Shown: positions 45,513-54,750, counted from the stretch's first letter. The stretch is DNA of 64,000 bases from Sulfurospirillum tamanense (GCF_016937535.1 NZ_JAFHKK010000013.1:1-64000), one strand, 5' to 3'. Made by a program: numbers and translations. The notes: generated from the letters alone by a model not told the origin.

Positions 45513-46738
45513 ACCTCCCCTCCTACCATGCCTTGGTACCAGTCAAACAAGCTAGGTTGCAGGAGTTTTTTTGGCCCCAACAAGGCGCGGCGGATGTGGT
45601 CTTCGCGCAAAGGCACTTCTTTTTGGTACACCCCTTTACATGTAATGAAATAATTGGCCCGTTTCAAAGAAACCCCAAGGCGGGAAAGCATAGCGTGGTC
45701 TAAGGCTCTAAACTTTCTTGCTTGCAAGATTTTCAAAGCTCCTCGCACCCCGATGCCCGGAATGCGTACCAACACTTCCTTGGGTGCCGTGTTGATTTCT
45801 ACGGGAAAATGCTCCAAATGGCGCAAGGCCCAAAAGGTTTTGGGGTCAAGGTCAACGTCAAGTTTTCGGGTCGCTTCGTCCACCAACTCTTCAGCCCTAA
45901 AGCCATAAAACCGCAACAACCAATCCGCTTGATAAAGCCGATGCTCTCGCAACAGCGGCGGCGCAGTAAGTGTGGAAGGCAGTAAAGCGTTGTCGTTAAT
46001 GGGAATGTACGCGCTGTAATAGACCCGCTTTAGCAAGGCTTTTTCGTACAACGCACTGCTTAAGCGCAAGATGTCAAAATCGCTCTCAGGCGTGGCCCCG
46101 ACGATGAGTTGGGTGCTCATAGGAATAGGCGCGGAGGTTTTATGCAAGCTAATGTCGCGCGCGGCACGCAGGGGTTGCATCACTTTTTCTTTGGTTTTAT
46201 TAGGCGCAAGAAGCGCCAAAGAATGGCTACTAGGCAGTTCGATGTTGGAACTCACTCGACTGGCCAGTGCGACGACTTTTTCGATGAGTTCAGTGTCGCA
46301 TCCTGGGATGAGTTTGACGTGGATGTAGCCTCCGAAACCATACTCAAAGCGCAAAATCTCCAAGGTTTGGAGCAATAACCCCATGGTGTGGTTTTCGCTT
46401 TTGACAATACCAGAACTTAAAAACAACCCTTCGATGTAGTTACGCTTGTAAAAATCGATGGTAATATCTGCTAGTTCACGGGGTGTGAAGGCCGCGCGTG
46501 GGATGGCATTGCTTGCGCGGTTGATGCAATATGCGCACTCGTAAATGCATGCATTAGTCATCAACACTTTCAATAAGGAAATGCACCGTCCATCGGCGCT
46601 AAAACTGTGACAAATCCCGCTTGCATGGGATTTGCCTAGACTCGCGCCTTTTTGGTCGCTCCCGCTAGAACTGCAACTGACATCGTATTTGGCGCTATCA
46701 CTTAAAATCGCCATTTTTTCAAAAAGAGTTTTTGCCAT
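45509..46738 (-). CDS. Putative DNA modification/repair radical SAM protein
   Basis: A 409-residue radical SAM protein with the cluster motif CIYECAYC (CX3CX2C) near residue 65 and a helix-hairpin-helix-like C-terminal region (PKEVLVRIPGIGVRGALKILQ). It fits the TIGR03916 rSAM-link family, thought to act in DNA metabolism. ATG 46738 is the natural start; the frame is open upstream to 46876. It is paired with the TIGR03915 gene. A palindrome copy (45636-45645) encodes ITCK. Confidence 0.88.
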   Translation of the reverse strand: MAKTLFEKMAILSDSAKYDVSCSSSGSDQKGASLGKSHASGICHSFSADGRCISLLKVLMTNACIYECAYCINRASNAIPRAAFTPRELADITIDFYKRNYIEGLFLSSGIVKSENHTMGLLLQTLEILRFEYGFGGYIHVKLIPGCDTELIEKVVALASRVSSNIELPSSHSLALLAPNKTKEKVMQPLRAARDISLHKTSAPIPMSTQLIVGATPESDFDILRLSSALYEKALLKRVYYSAYIPINDNALLPSTLTAPPLLREHRLYQADWLLRFYGFRAEELVDEATRKLDVDLDPKTFWALRHLEHFPVEINTAPKEVLVRIPGIGVRGALKILQARKFRALDHAMLSRLGVSLKRANYFITCKGVYQKEVPLREDHIRRALLGPKKLLQPSLFDWYQGMVGGEV

Positions 46739-46868
46739 GGGTGCAGTGTAGCCCAGAAAAAAAGTGTCTAGGGATTTTATTTCAAAATGAAATCTTTGGA
46801 GTTTCAAAGCCAAAAATCGATACAATACGCCCTCACATACACCCCGCATTGTTGGAGAATCAGCACCC

Positions 46869-48020
46869 ATGAACACACCATTAAACTATTCGCACCTCAA
46901 ACTTGGCATCATTGGCGGTGGACAATTGGGCAAAATCATGTCCCAAAAAGCTAAAAAAATGGGCTTTCACGTCACCGTCCTAGACCCCACGCCCAATTGC
47001 CCCGCAGGCCAAGTTTCTGACGCACAAATTGTGGGTGGATTTTACGACCAAGCTAAACTTGTTGAGCTGATTCGCACTTGTGATGTCACCACTTTTGAGC
47101 TTGAAAATGTGGATGTAGAAGCCCTAAAGCCCCTCTTTGACCAAGGCCACGCCATCTACCCCTCCCCCTACACCATCGCCCTCATTCAAAACAAATACGA
47201 ACAAAAAAAGTTCCTTGATTCCAAGGGCATTCCCGTGCCAACCTACAAAGACGTCAAGACGCCCTCTTGTTTAGAAAGCCTTGGTTTTCCTGTGGTGCAA
47301 AAGGCCAAAAAAGGCGGGTATGACGGGCGCGGCGTGATGGTGCTAAAGTCCAAAGAAGACCTTAAAAACGCCATCCAAGGCGAAAGCTTCCTTGAAGAGA
47401 TGGTAAATATCGACAAAGAACTCGCCATCATCGTAGCGCGCAATCTCCAAGGCGAAGTGGCGTGTTATCCTGTAGTTGAGATGCTCTTTGACGAGCGGGT
47501 CAACATTTGTGACAGCGTCATGGCCCCTGCGCGAATTGCACCTGCGTTAGCCCAAGAGGTGAAAGACATTGCCATTGCTTGTGTGGAGTCTTTCGAGGGA
47601 GTGGGCATCTTTGGTGTAGAGATGTTTTTAACCAAAGAGGGGAAAATCTTGGTCAATGAAATCGCCCCACGGCCTCACAATTCAGCCCACTACACCATTG
47701 AATCTTGCGTCACTTCGCAGTTTGAGCAAATCGTCCGTGCGGTCACGGGCTTGCCTCTTGGCTCAACAGAGCTCATCATCCCCTCGGTTATGGTGAACCT
47801 CCTTGGGGAAGAAGGGTTTGAGGGCGAACCGCTTTTGGAAGGACTGCCAGAAATTCTTGCTCTTGATAAAGTCTCGTTTCATTTTTACGGCAAAAGCCAC
47901 ACCAAACCTTTTCGCAAGATGGGCCACATCACTGTGCTTGACCACAACCTAGACCTTGCGCTTGCACGCGCGCTTAAAGCTAAAGACATTTTCAAAGTGA
48001 AAGGAACTAAACCCCTATGA
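46869..48020 (+). CDS. purK: N5-carboxyaminoimidazole ribonucleotide synthase
   Basis: A 383-residue ATP-grasp enzyme of purine synthesis with the N-terminal [20 protein letters not shown] and the [19 protein letters not shown]-binding loop. [16 protein letters not shown] is a family hallmark. Overlaps purE by 4 bases. Confidence 0.96.
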   Translation: MNTPLNYSHLKLGIIGGGQLGKIMSQKAKKMGFHVTVLDPTPNCPAGQVSDAQIVGGFYDQAKLVELIRTCDVTTFELENVDVEALKPLFDQGHAIYPSPYTIALIQNKYEQKKFLDSKGIPVPTYKDVKTPSCLESLGFPVVQKAKKGGYDGRGVMVLKSKEDLKNAIQGESFLEEMVNIDKELAIIVARNLQGEVACYPVVEMLFDERVNICDSVMAPARIAPALAQEVKDIAIACVESFEGVGIFGVEMFLTKEGKILVNEIAPRPHNSAHYTIESCVTSQFEQIVRAVTGLPLGSTELIIPSVMVNLLGEEGFEGEPLLEGLPEILALDKVSFHFYGKSHTKPFRKMGHITVLDHNLDLALARALKAKDIFKVKGTKPL

Positions 48021-48541
48021 ACAAACCTCTTGTTGGAATCATCATGGGAAGCGACTCTGACCTTCCCATCATGCAAGCAGCCGCCCAGATGTGTGATGCC
48101 TTTGGCGTACCTTATGAGGTGAGTGTTGTCTCTGCCCACCGCACTCCTGAAAAATTGTTTAGCTATGCAAAAAGCGCCCAAGAGCGTGGCCTTTTGGTCA
48201 TCATCGCGGGAGCCGGAGGTGCGGCGCACTTACCTGGTATGGTTGCTTCGCTCACCCCGCTTCCCGTGGTAGGTGTGCCTGTAAAAACCTCTTCTTTGGA
48301 TGGTATGGATTCGTTGCTCTCCATCGTCCAAATGCCCGGAGGCGTTCCTGTGGCAACCGTTGCTATCAACAATGCAAAAAATGCGGGTATTTTAGCGGCA
48401 CAAATGGTAGGCATCAAACACAAAGAAGTGTGTGAAAAAATTGAGAATTATAAAAAACAGATGCAAGAAGAAGTGGAAGCCAAAGCGCAAAACCTTGAAA
48501 ACATAGGGGTTGAGGCGTACTTAAAAGAGATGAACTCCTAA
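48017..48541 (+). CDS. purE: N5-carboxyaminoimidazole ribonucleotide mutase
   Basis: A 174-residue class I PurE with the N-terminal GSDSDLP and active-site [10 protein letters not shown], then [13 protein letters not shown]. It works with PurK in the two-step route to CAIR. It ends 8 bases before the 3' end of rnpB on the other strand. Confidence 0.97.
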   Translation: MNKPLVGIIMGSDSDLPIMQAAAQMCDAFGVPYEVSVVSAHRTPEKLFSYAKSAQERGLLVIIAGAGGAAHLPGMVASLTPLPVVGVPVKTSSLDGMDSLLSIVQMPGGVPVATVAINNAKNAGILAAQMVGIKHKEVCEKIENYKKQMQEEVEAKAQNLENIGVEAYLKEMNS

Positions 48542-48548
48542 GAAAGAA

Positions 48549-48888
48549 CCCATGGCAGAGCGTAAGCCGGGTTCTGTCGTGGGTGACTATTTATCTACGC
48601 GCCATGTTGCCAAGACGCTCTAGCGAAGGGTTTTGTGAGTATGAAGTAAAAAACCATCCCTTCTTGCTGCAGGTTGGGTTTACAAAGCCGTTTTAGTTAC
48701 CTAAAACGCTGGTGGGCTCTTACCCCGCCGTTTCACCTTTTCCCTTACATGTAAGGGTAGTCTACTCTCTGTTGCACTGTCCCTCGGGTTACCCCGGCCA
48801 TCCGTTAGATGGAACCTTACTTCATTGCAGCCCGGACTTTCCTCTTAGGGCGTGAGCGCCCCAAGCAGCCACCTGCTCTACCATAGGA
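48549..48888 (-). ncRNA. rnpB: RNase P RNA (type A)
   Basis: About 340 bases with type A hallmarks read on the minus strand: the GAGGAAAGTCCGGGCT region near the 5' end (plus-strand 48832-48847), ACAGTGCAACAGAGAG, and the 3' universal ACAGAACCCGGCTTACG. The P1 stem forms between bases near 48875-48886 and 48551-48562. It is the catalytic RNA that matures tRNA 5' ends. The repeat palindrome (48745-48754) forms a complete CCCTTACATGTAAGGG hairpin in the variable P12 position. Ends are given to within about 5 bases. Confidence 0.95.
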
Positions 48889-48894
48889 GCGGGG

Positions 48895-48923
48895 ATTATA
48901 CCACAGGTTACTTTATGTCCCAA
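48895..48923 (-). promoter_or_regulatory. rnpB: rnpB promoter
   Basis: On the minus strand a perfect TATAAT -10 box (48895-48900) is separated by 17 bases from TTGGGA (48918-48923). The expected start site coincides with the predicted 5' end of rnpB near 48888. This is one of the best sigma-70 promoters in the window, fitting a strongly expressed RNA. Confidence 0.8.
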
Positions 48924-48934
48924 GCATTTTCACT

Positions 48935-49513
48935 TTAATGGAGCGCCATATACACCGCTACGCCGCAAAGCAACAGAGCAAACACGTATTTTTGCAGAAC
49001 AAAGACGGTTTCATTTGCAATAAATCTTCTCAAACTTGATCCAAACAAAGACCACAATGCATTTCCCACAAAGAAAAAAGACATGGCAAGCGCGCTTAGA
49101 AAAAAAATGCCGCCAAAAGTTTCGCTTTGGTTTTTAAACTGCGTAAACATCAAGACAAGAGTCATGTACACTTTAGGATTGAGCAAACTCAGGATAAATC
49201 CGTTGCTAAAATCAAGGGGAATCTTTTTGTCTTGCAGTTTCATTTGTGAAATCTTATAGGCCAAATACAAAAGATAAGCAACACCAACGCTTTTAATAAC
49301 AATGAAACTAAAAGGATAGAGGGAAAAAAGACGCGCAAGCCCCAAGCCTGTAGCAAGAGATTGGAGCATAAAAGCCACATTGAGGCCCAAGATAAGCTTG
49401 AGGGATTGCTTGAAGCCATTGGTTGTTCCCATGGCCGCCAAAGTAATATTTACAGGGCCAGGCGTCCACGCAAGAGGGATGATGAACGCTAAAAAAATAG
49501 CCAAAAACTCCAC
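48935..49513 (-). CDS. LysE/RhtB-family amino acid exporter
   Basis: A 192-residue protein with six hydrophobic segments and the LysE N-terminal hallmark FIIPLAWTPGPVNITLAAMG. The substrate is not predictable. The start is GTG 49513 with AAGGGA upstream. The gene ends just beyond the rnpB promoter. Confidence 0.88.
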   Translation of the reverse strand: MEFLAIFLAFIIPLAWTPGPVNITLAAMGTTNGFKQSLKLILGLNVAFMLQSLATGLGLARLFSLYPFSFIVIKSVGVAYLLYLAYKISQMKLQDKKIPLDFSNGFILSLLNPKVYMTLVLMFTQFKNQSETFGGIFFLSALAMSFFFVGNALWSLFGSSLRRFIANETVFVLQKYVFALLLCGVAVYMALH

Positions 49514-49598
49514 AACCGTCCCTTTAAAAGAAGTCTATTTTTGAGCACAACTGCGTAAGCCACAAAAGCAAAGCACTCTCATGGCTTACATGTGAAGC

Positions 49599-49907
49599 TT
49601 ACTCCACAAACGAACAACAATAATCCACAACCTCGGGGCATGTTATCTCAAACGTGCTAAGTGCGGGCACATCAAACGACTCTCCCGCCCTTACATGTAA
49701 GGTGTTTTTACCCAAATGCACTTCGCAATTTCCCGCAAGAATCTCCATCACTTCGGCTGCTTGCGTGTTGAAAGTGTAAGTTCCCGGAAGCATGACACCC
49801 AAAGTTTTCTTGCTTCCATCAGCAAAAACAAGGGTGCGACTCGTTACTTTACCTTCAAAATAGACATTGGCCTTTTTAACAACACTCACATTTTCAAATG
49901 TATCCAT
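49599..49907 (-). CDS. ppnP: Pyrimidine/purine nucleoside phosphorylase
   Basis: A 102-residue single-domain cupin matching the PpnP (YaiE, DUF1255) family: TLGVMLPGTYTFNTQAAEVMEILAG is the core. PpnP splits nucleosides with phosphate. ATG 49907 has AAGGAG 8 bases upstream. The palindrome (49691-49700) encodes LHVR. Weaker repeat look-alikes flank the gene (near 49575 and 49962). Confidence 0.88.
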   Translation of the reverse strand: MDTFENVSVVKKANVYFEGKVTSRTLVFADGSKKTLGVMLPGTYTFNTQAAEVMEILAGNCEVHLGKNTLHVRAGESFDVPALSTFEITCPEVVDYCCSFVE

Positions 49908-50083
49908 ACGCACGACTCCTTAAAAAAAGTGAAAAAGTGTAGCATGAAGTGCTTTAAGGTCTTACATGTGGAGTAAAAGCTTTGTGTTTGGGGTTTTCTC
50001 CCTTGACTTTTATTTTTACGCTATTGGCAAGGCGTCGTTAATGCTATTTTGCTATGCTTCTTGAAAAACTGTAGCAGGACACC

Positions 50084-51076
50084 ATGGACTCACTCACACA
50101 AGCCGCCCTTGGCGCATCGGTTGCGTATGCATGTTGGCACAAGCCCTTGGGCAAAAAAGCGTTGCTTTGGGGAGCACTCTTGGGGACATTGCCAGACTTG
50201 GATATTGTGGCGCGCCCTTTTTTGGATGAGGTGGAGCGCCTTTACTTGCACCGTGGAGAGTCCCACTCCATTTGGTTTATCTTTTTTGGTGCCTTGATGT
50301 TTGCTTTCATAGCCCATCGATGGCGTGAAAAAATACCTTTTTCGCACCTCTTTTGGGGACTGTTTGCCATTTTTGGCACCCATGTACTCATTGACTATTT
50401 CACCATTTATGGCACCCAGCTTTTAGCACCTTTTTCGCGCTACGGATTTGCCCACGGGAATCTTTTTATCATCGATCCACTTTTCACCCTGCCGTTGCTT
50501 TTTGGGATTGGCTTTGCTGTTTTTTTTAAAAGTCCCAAAGCCAATCTTGCGGGACTTTACATAAGCTCTTTTTATGCTCTATTTTCGTTGGGCGCCCACG
50601 GTTACGCCCATCATGTCTTCACCCAAGACACAAAAAACAAAGCCTTACATGTAAGCGCGTCCACGACCATGGCAACGCCTTTTAACACCCTGTTGTGGCG
50701 GCACCTCGCCCAAACACCTGAGGGCTTACTGGTCGGGTATTATTCACTTTTAGCCCCGCGCGCCATCACGTATGAGCGCATCCCTCAACACAAAGAGCTC
50801 CTGGAACCCTACAAGGATGCCGCCAATGTCAACGCCATAGCATGGTTTTCTAAAGGGTATTGGGTGGCGCAAAAACAAGGCGACACCCTCCGCATGAGCG
50901 ACGCGCGCTTTGGGGAAATCCGAAGCAGTATTGACATACCACCGCACACGTGGGGTTATCTTTTTTCATGGGTCATCACAGACGAAGAGCGGCGCATGCA
51001 ACGCGCCCCAAGAACAGAGCGAAACCTCAAAGAAGCCTTACATGTAACGTACCAAAGGCTTGTGGGAGCGCATTAG
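50084..51076 (+). CDS. Membrane-bound metal-dependent hydrolase (YdjM-like)
   Basis: A 330-residue membrane protein with the YdjM/DUF457 signature: MDSLTQAALGASVAYA, then LLGTLPDLDI, the HRGESHS metal-binding motif, and HVLIDYFTIYGTQLL. Four membrane segments precede a soluble C-terminal domain. The substrate is unknown. Palindrome copies 50645-50654 and 51038-51047 both encode LHV. It abuts the convergent oxidoreductase gene. Confidence 0.88.
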   Translation: MDSLTQAALGASVAYACWHKPLGKKALLWGALLGTLPDLDIVARPFLDEVERLYLHRGESHSIWFIFFGALMFAFIAHRWREKIPFSHLFWGLFAIFGTHVLIDYFTIYGTQLLAPFSRYGFAHGNLFIIDPLFTLPLLFGIGFAVFFKSPKANLAGLYISSFYALFSLGAHGYAHHVFTQDTKNKALHVSASTTMATPFNTLLWRHLAQTPEGLLVGYYSLLAPRAITYERIPQHKELLEPYKDAANVNAIAWFSKGYWVAQKQGDTLRMSDARFGEIRSSIDIPPHTWGYLFSWVITDEERRMQRAPRTERNLKEALHVTYQRLVGAH

Positions 51077-52408
51077 TCAAAGCATGTTTTTCAAATCAGA
51101 CGAAGCCGTCGGATACGCTAAAGCCATTTGCTTAAACGTCGCAATGGGCATCTTTGTTTTTAGCAACATGGCACACAGGTTAATCACTTCTGGGCTATTG
51201 TGGCGCAAAAGCGTTGCACCCAAAAGCGTACCCTCTTTAGAGAGCACCATCTTGTATGCCCCGTGGGTTTCGCCGATGCGCTTTGAAGAGGGCCAACTGG
51301 CCGTTTCGCCCTCTTTGATGGCGTAATCCAACCCCTTTTCCCTCGCCTCTTCTTCTGTGATACCCACGGCCACTAAGGGCGGGTGGGTGAACATCGCATG
51401 CGCCACCAACGCATCATCCCACGTGCGGTGATTGCCTTTGAGAATGTTTTCTCCTGCTATTTTGCCTTGTTCATCCGCAACCGTGGCAAGTTGGTAGGGC
51501 GTGTCGGTGCAATCCCCGATGGCGTACACGTGCGGGTTGCTCACGCTTTGCATGTGGGCGTTAACCGCAATGCCTTTGGCGCTAGCTTGCACGTTGCCCG
51601 CATCACCCTCTAGCACCGAGAGATTGGGCATGCGCCCGATGGTTTCAAAAACCGCATCGGCCTTTACATGTAAGCCCTCTTCCGTGATGAGCGTGTACGT
51701 GGCGCCTTGTTTGGTCACTTCTGTGACGGGCGCGTTGGTAATGACGCGAATGCCTGCTTCTTTGGTCGCACTCAAAAAGCGCGCTACCATGCTCTCATCA
51801 AACCCTTTAAGGGGTTGGTTGGAACGGTGTACAACCGTGACCTCACTGCCCAAACTCGCCGCCACATAGGCAAACTCAAAGGCAATCACCCCCGCCCCGA
51901 CAAAGGCAATGCGTTTGGGGAGACTAGGCATTTCTAAAAAATCATCGCTTGTGCGTAAATGTTCGCTGCCTTTGATGGCGTTGCGCCTTGGCAAGGAGCC
52001 TGTGGCTATCACGATATGTTTTGCGCTCAGGGTTTTTTCTCCCACACGAAGCGCATCAGGAGCGCAAAAGGTGGCAATGCCTTCAATAAAGCGTGCCTTA
52101 GACTGGAGCGTTTTGCGGGTTCTGTGGGGTACGGACGCGGTAAATGCGTTTTTAAGGGACTGGAGCGCTGCCCAAGAGCTTTTTGACATGGTTTCAAAGC
52201 CGTGGCCAAGCAAATCTTTGATGGCATTGCGGGCTTCTTGGTGTGCCACGAGGTACTTTTTAGGCTGGCACCCCTTAAGCGCGCAAACACCGCCAAGGGG
52301 CTCAGGGGCAACCACTGCTACTTTTTGATGGGACGCTAAGGCTTCAAGGGCATAGTAAGCAGAAGTCCCGCTTCCGACGATGATGGTGTCAAAGTGTTCT
52401 GTTTTCAT
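51077..52408 (-). CDS. FAD-dependent disulfide oxidoreductase (mercuric reductase/lipoamide dehydrogenase type)
   Basis: A 443-residue flavoprotein with N-terminal FAD-binding IVGSGTSAYYALEAL, the redox-active pair CALKGC (about C42/C47), an NAD(P) motif FVGAGVIAFEFAYVAASLG and the C-terminal dimerisation domain. The catalytic His-Glu pair of lipoamide dehydrogenase is not present in the usual form (the end reads AYPTASSDL), so substrate is open. ATG 52408 has AAGGAG; the longer frame to 52516 would add a spurious hydrophobic leader. Palindrome 51664-51673 encodes LHVK. Confidence 0.88.
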   Translation of the reverse strand: MKTEHFDTIIVGSGTSAYYALEALASHQKVAVVAPEPLGGVCALKGCQPKKYLVAHQEARNAIKDLLGHGFETMSKSSWAALQSLKNAFTASVPHRTRKTLQSKARFIEGIATFCAPDALRVGEKTLSAKHIVIATGSLPRRNAIKGSEHLRTSDDFLEMPSLPKRIAFVGAGVIAFEFAYVAASLGSEVTVVHRSNQPLKGFDESMVARFLSATKEAGIRVITNAPVTEVTKQGATYTLITEEGLHVKADAVFETIGRMPNLSVLEGDAGNVQASAKGIAVNAHMQSVSNPHVYAIGDCTDTPYQLATVADEQGKIAGENILKGNHRTWDDALVAHAMFTHPPLVAVGITEEEAREKGLDYAIKEGETASWPSSKRIGETHGAYKMVLSKEGTLLGATLLRHNSPEVINLCAMLLKTKMPIATFKQMALAYPTASSDLKNML

Positions 52409-52549
52409 GGCGCACTCCTTGGTGTTGTCTGCTCTTTGTTTTGCACTAAGATGACTAAGGCATATCATACCGAACATTAGAACACAAAAACCTGCCCATA
52501 AAAAAACTATGGCCACACAGCAAGCGCGCCTTCAATAAAGCGTAAAAAA

Positions 52550-52879
52550 CTAATCCACAATAAAAAGCTTCGCGCCACAAGGCGTGTAGGAGCGGTGCGC
52601 CATGGTTTCATCGGCGACTTCGTAGCTCATCCCTGCTGTTAAAAGATGCACTTCGCCGTTTTCAAGTTCCGTGTAAAGTTCACCCTCCAAGCACAACAAA
52701 ATGTGCCCTTTTTGGCACCAGTGGTCGGCCTTGTACCCTGCGGAGTACTCCACCATCCGCACGCGAATCTCACCGCATTGTTTGGTGCGCCAAAGGGCAA
52801 CGCCACTTTCGCCTCGATGTTCACTTGGCGTGATACTGCTCCACTCGGTTGTGCCAAAAGGGATGTGGGTCATTTGCAT
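52550..52879 (-). CDS. DHCW-motif-type cupin protein
   Basis: A 109-residue small cupin with the motif ADHWCQKGHILLCLEGEL, close to the family known for a DHCW motif, which here reads DHWC. The function is unknown. Start is 52879 (or 52873). Its ribosome binding site AAGGA overlaps the edge of the palindrome copy at 52891-52900. Confidence 0.82.
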   Translation of the reverse strand: MQMTHIPFGTTEWSSITPSEHRGESGVALWRTKQCGEIRVRMVEYSAGYKADHWCQKGHILLCLEGELYTELENGEVHLLTAGMSYEVADETMAHRSYTPCGAKLFIVD

Positions 52880-53078
52880 TGGGTTTTCCTTTACATGTAA
52901 GGGTTTTTTGGAGAAAGAGCATACAAGTTCTAATAATGAGAAACTCTACATGATGTTTGCTGAAAACAATACTATCGAGGGTTCCAAGAACACAAAACTA
53001 TTACGGCAAAATTGAGTGCATAAACTTCAAGGTAACCAAGCCAGCATCATCAAATTTTTAATAGACACCAAGGAGGGT
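52880..53078. repeat. Intergenic region with palindrome copy at the accessory boundary
   Basis: About 200 bases without a gene. It contains the palindrome copy 52891-52900 and marks the change to more AT-rich sequence that continues to about 56.1 kb. No attachment site, repeat pair or integrase was found. Confidence 0.4.
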
Positions 53079-53129
53079 TTGACATGCCGCGCACGATTGT
53101 CGTACAATGCTGATATTTATATACGACAA
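53079..53129 (+). promoter_or_regulatory. Promoter and operator of the toxin-antitoxin pair
   Basis: A TTGACA -35 box (53079-53084) lies 18 bases from TACAAT (53103-53108). A perfect inverted repeat with 8-bp arms (TTGTCGTA 53097-53104 and TACGACAA 53122-53129) overlaps the -10 box and ends just before the ribosome binding site. This is the expected layout for an antitoxin operator with autoregulation. Confidence 0.7.
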
Positions 53130-53138
53130 GGATTGACG

Positions 53139-53375
53139 ATGAACAGTAAAATCACTCTTTATGCCGACCAAAACCTTATCGATGGCATCAAATCTTACGC
53201 AAAAAAGCACAACACTTCTGTCTCAAAATTGGTGATGCACTTTTTTGAATCCACGCTAAAACATGAAAATCCCAACAAAACAATACCCTCTAAAACATCA
53301 AAACTTCAAGGCGTCCTTAAAGGGAAAATCTCGAAAGAGGAATACACCGCCTACCTTGAAAAGAAGCACGCATGA
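53139..53375 (+). CDS. Antitoxin of a VapBC-like pair (DUF6364-like)
   Basis: A 78-residue protein with a ribbon-helix-helix-like N terminus (KITLYADQNLIDGIKSYAKKHNTSVSKLV) and a charged C-terminal tail expected to wrap the toxin. ATG 53139 follows GGA and the operator. It overlaps the toxin start by 4 bases. Similar DUF6364 antitoxins pair with PIN toxins. Confidence 0.85.
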   Translation: MNSKITLYADQNLIDGIKSYAKKHNTSVSKLVMHFFESTLKHENPNKTIPSKTSKLQGVLKGKISKEEYTAYLEKKHA

Positions 53376-53791
53376 GGGTTTTACTTGACACTAACGTTGT
53401 GTTAGATTTACTCATGGAGCGCGAGCCTTTTAGCCAACTGGCACAAAAGATTTTTCTCAAAATAGAATCAAAAGAGATACAAGGCTTTTTATGCCCAACT
53501 TCCGTGACGACGCTTTATTACCTTTTACGCAAGCATCTTGGCAAAAAAGAGTGCAATGAAGCGATTCAAACGTTACTTGAGCTGTTTGAAGTTGTAAGCT
53601 TGGACAAAAATATTTTGCAAGAAAGCGTAAAAAACGTAGGCAGCGACTTTGAAGACAGCGTCATCTACACGAGCGCCTCCCATGCGCACGTTGACATCAT
53701 CATCACCCGAGACCTTAGCGGATTTAAAAACTCCCCCATCAACGTGATGCAACCCCATGAGTTTTTGATTGATGCAGAGGCCGTGAACTAA
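53372..53791 (+). CDS. PIN-domain toxin (VapC-like)
   Basis: A 139-residue PIN nuclease with the acidic active-site residues in LLDTNVVLDLLMERE (N-terminal Asp), a central acidic GSDFEDSVIYTSA, and TRDLSGF near the C terminus. Such toxins cleave RNA. It is paired with the upstream antitoxin by a 4-base overlap. Confidence 0.88.
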   Translation: MRVLLDTNVVLDLLMEREPFSQLAQKIFLKIESKEIQGFLCPTSVTTLYYLLRKHLGKKECNEAIQTLLELFEVVSLDKNILQESVKNVGSDFEDSVIYTSASHAHVDIIITRDLSGFKNSPINVMQPHEFLIDAEAVN

Positions 53792-53858
53792 AACGCGCTT
53801 AGCAAGCCCATCACAAACTTACCAAAGGGCGTTTTTTAAGGCTTGTCACATCCACACC

Positions 53859-53960
53859 ATGCCATCTTTGGCAAGAAGCGAAATGGGAGCTTTATTTCTT
53901 GCGATGATGGGGATGATTGGGCTAGGTGTTTTTGTCATTTGGGGTTGCTTATTGTTTTGA
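53859..53960 (+). CDS. Possible 33-residue single-helix membrane protein
   Basis: A short frame that starts MPSLARSEMGALFLAMMGMI and ends WGCLLF. It has one membrane-like helix and could also begin at an internal Met (53883). It sits between the toxin and the KilA-N gene, overlapping the end of the latter by 26 bases. No ribosome binding site is obvious. A chance hydrophobic frame is quite possible. Confidence 0.25.
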   Translation: MPSLARSEMGALFLAMMGMIGLGVFVIWGCLLF

Positions 53961-54750
53961 TATTTTCACTGCTTAATATTCTCATCTGTTCTATTGCTAT
54001 TTTATTGAGCCTTCGAAGCCTCTCTTTTTGCGATAACCCTTCACTGATAAAGTGCGCATTGAGAGATTCCATATTTGCCAAACATACAAGTTGATTGACA
54101 TTAGCCTCATCACGGATATTTCCTTTTTTGTCTTTGTTTAGATCCCTCCACTCTTTTGCACTCATGCCAAAGAGTGCTACATTTAAGATGTCGGCTTCGC
54201 TCGCATAGACAAAATTTATCTGACTAGGTGTAAGCTCTTTTGGGGTGAGATTTTCTTTGATAGTATCGGTATGGATTTTATAGTTTAGCTTTGTAAGGTT
54301 TCGACGAATATCCCAACCAAGTTGTTTTAGCTCTTCACTTTTAAGTCTTTGGAACTCTTTGATAAGATAAAGTTTAAACTCAACAGAGACCCAAGAAGCA
54401 AACTCAAAAGCGATGTCTTTATGAGCGTATGTGCCGCCGTATCGCCCTGACTTTGCCACCATCCCTATGGCATTTGTTCCGCTTATCCACTTTGTAGGAC
54501 TCATCGTAAAACTATTGAGACCTGCATCTTTTTTAAACCCGTCGAATTCGACGGGTTTAAAATCTGGATTGTAAAGCTGTTCCCAAATACCTAAAAACTC
54601 TATGGTATTACGATTGCGAAGCCAATTCTTTATAATGTCATTAGCAAGAGCATCGTCCTTGTATTTGGCTATATCGGTTATGCAAATATAATCTTCATCT
54701 TCTATTTTTAGAGTTGTTATCTCATTATTCAGTACTGTTATTTTTGCCAT
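53935..54750 (-). CDS. KilA-N domain protein
   Basis: A 271-residue protein with an N-terminal KilA-N DNA-binding domain (about 12-125; ITDIAKYKD, WLRNRNTIEFLGIWEQLYNP, GTYAHKDIAFEFASWVS). KilA-N is common in phages and mobile regions. The C-terminal half is helical and unassigned. Base composition is more AT-rich than the flanking genes, which suggests transfer. An inverted repeat (ATTTCAA, one base, TTGAAAT; 54806-54820) in its upstream region may be an operator. Confidence 0.88.
   Translation of the reverse strand: MAKITVLNNEITTLKIEDEDYICITDIAKYKDDALANDIIKNWLRNRNTIEFLGIWEQLYNPDFKPVEFDGFKKDAGLNSFTMSPTKWISGTNAIGMVAKSGRYGGTYAHKDIAFEFASWVSVEFKLYLIKEFQRLKSEELKQLGWDIRRNLTKLNYKIHTDTIKENLTPKELTPSQINFVYASEADILNVALFGMSAKEWRDLNKDKKGNIRDEANVNQLVCLANMESLNAHFISEGLSQKERLRRLNKIAIEQMRILSSENIKTISNPK

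Noticed and set aside
52880-53138. Attachment site or integrase remnant at the accessory boundary
   Set aside because: No direct repeat shared with the far side near 56.1 kb and no integrase fragment was found by eye.
53843-54094. 83-residue plus-strand frame after the toxin
   Set aside because: Most of it is antisense to the KilA-N gene and its composition looks like a reversed helical coding region.
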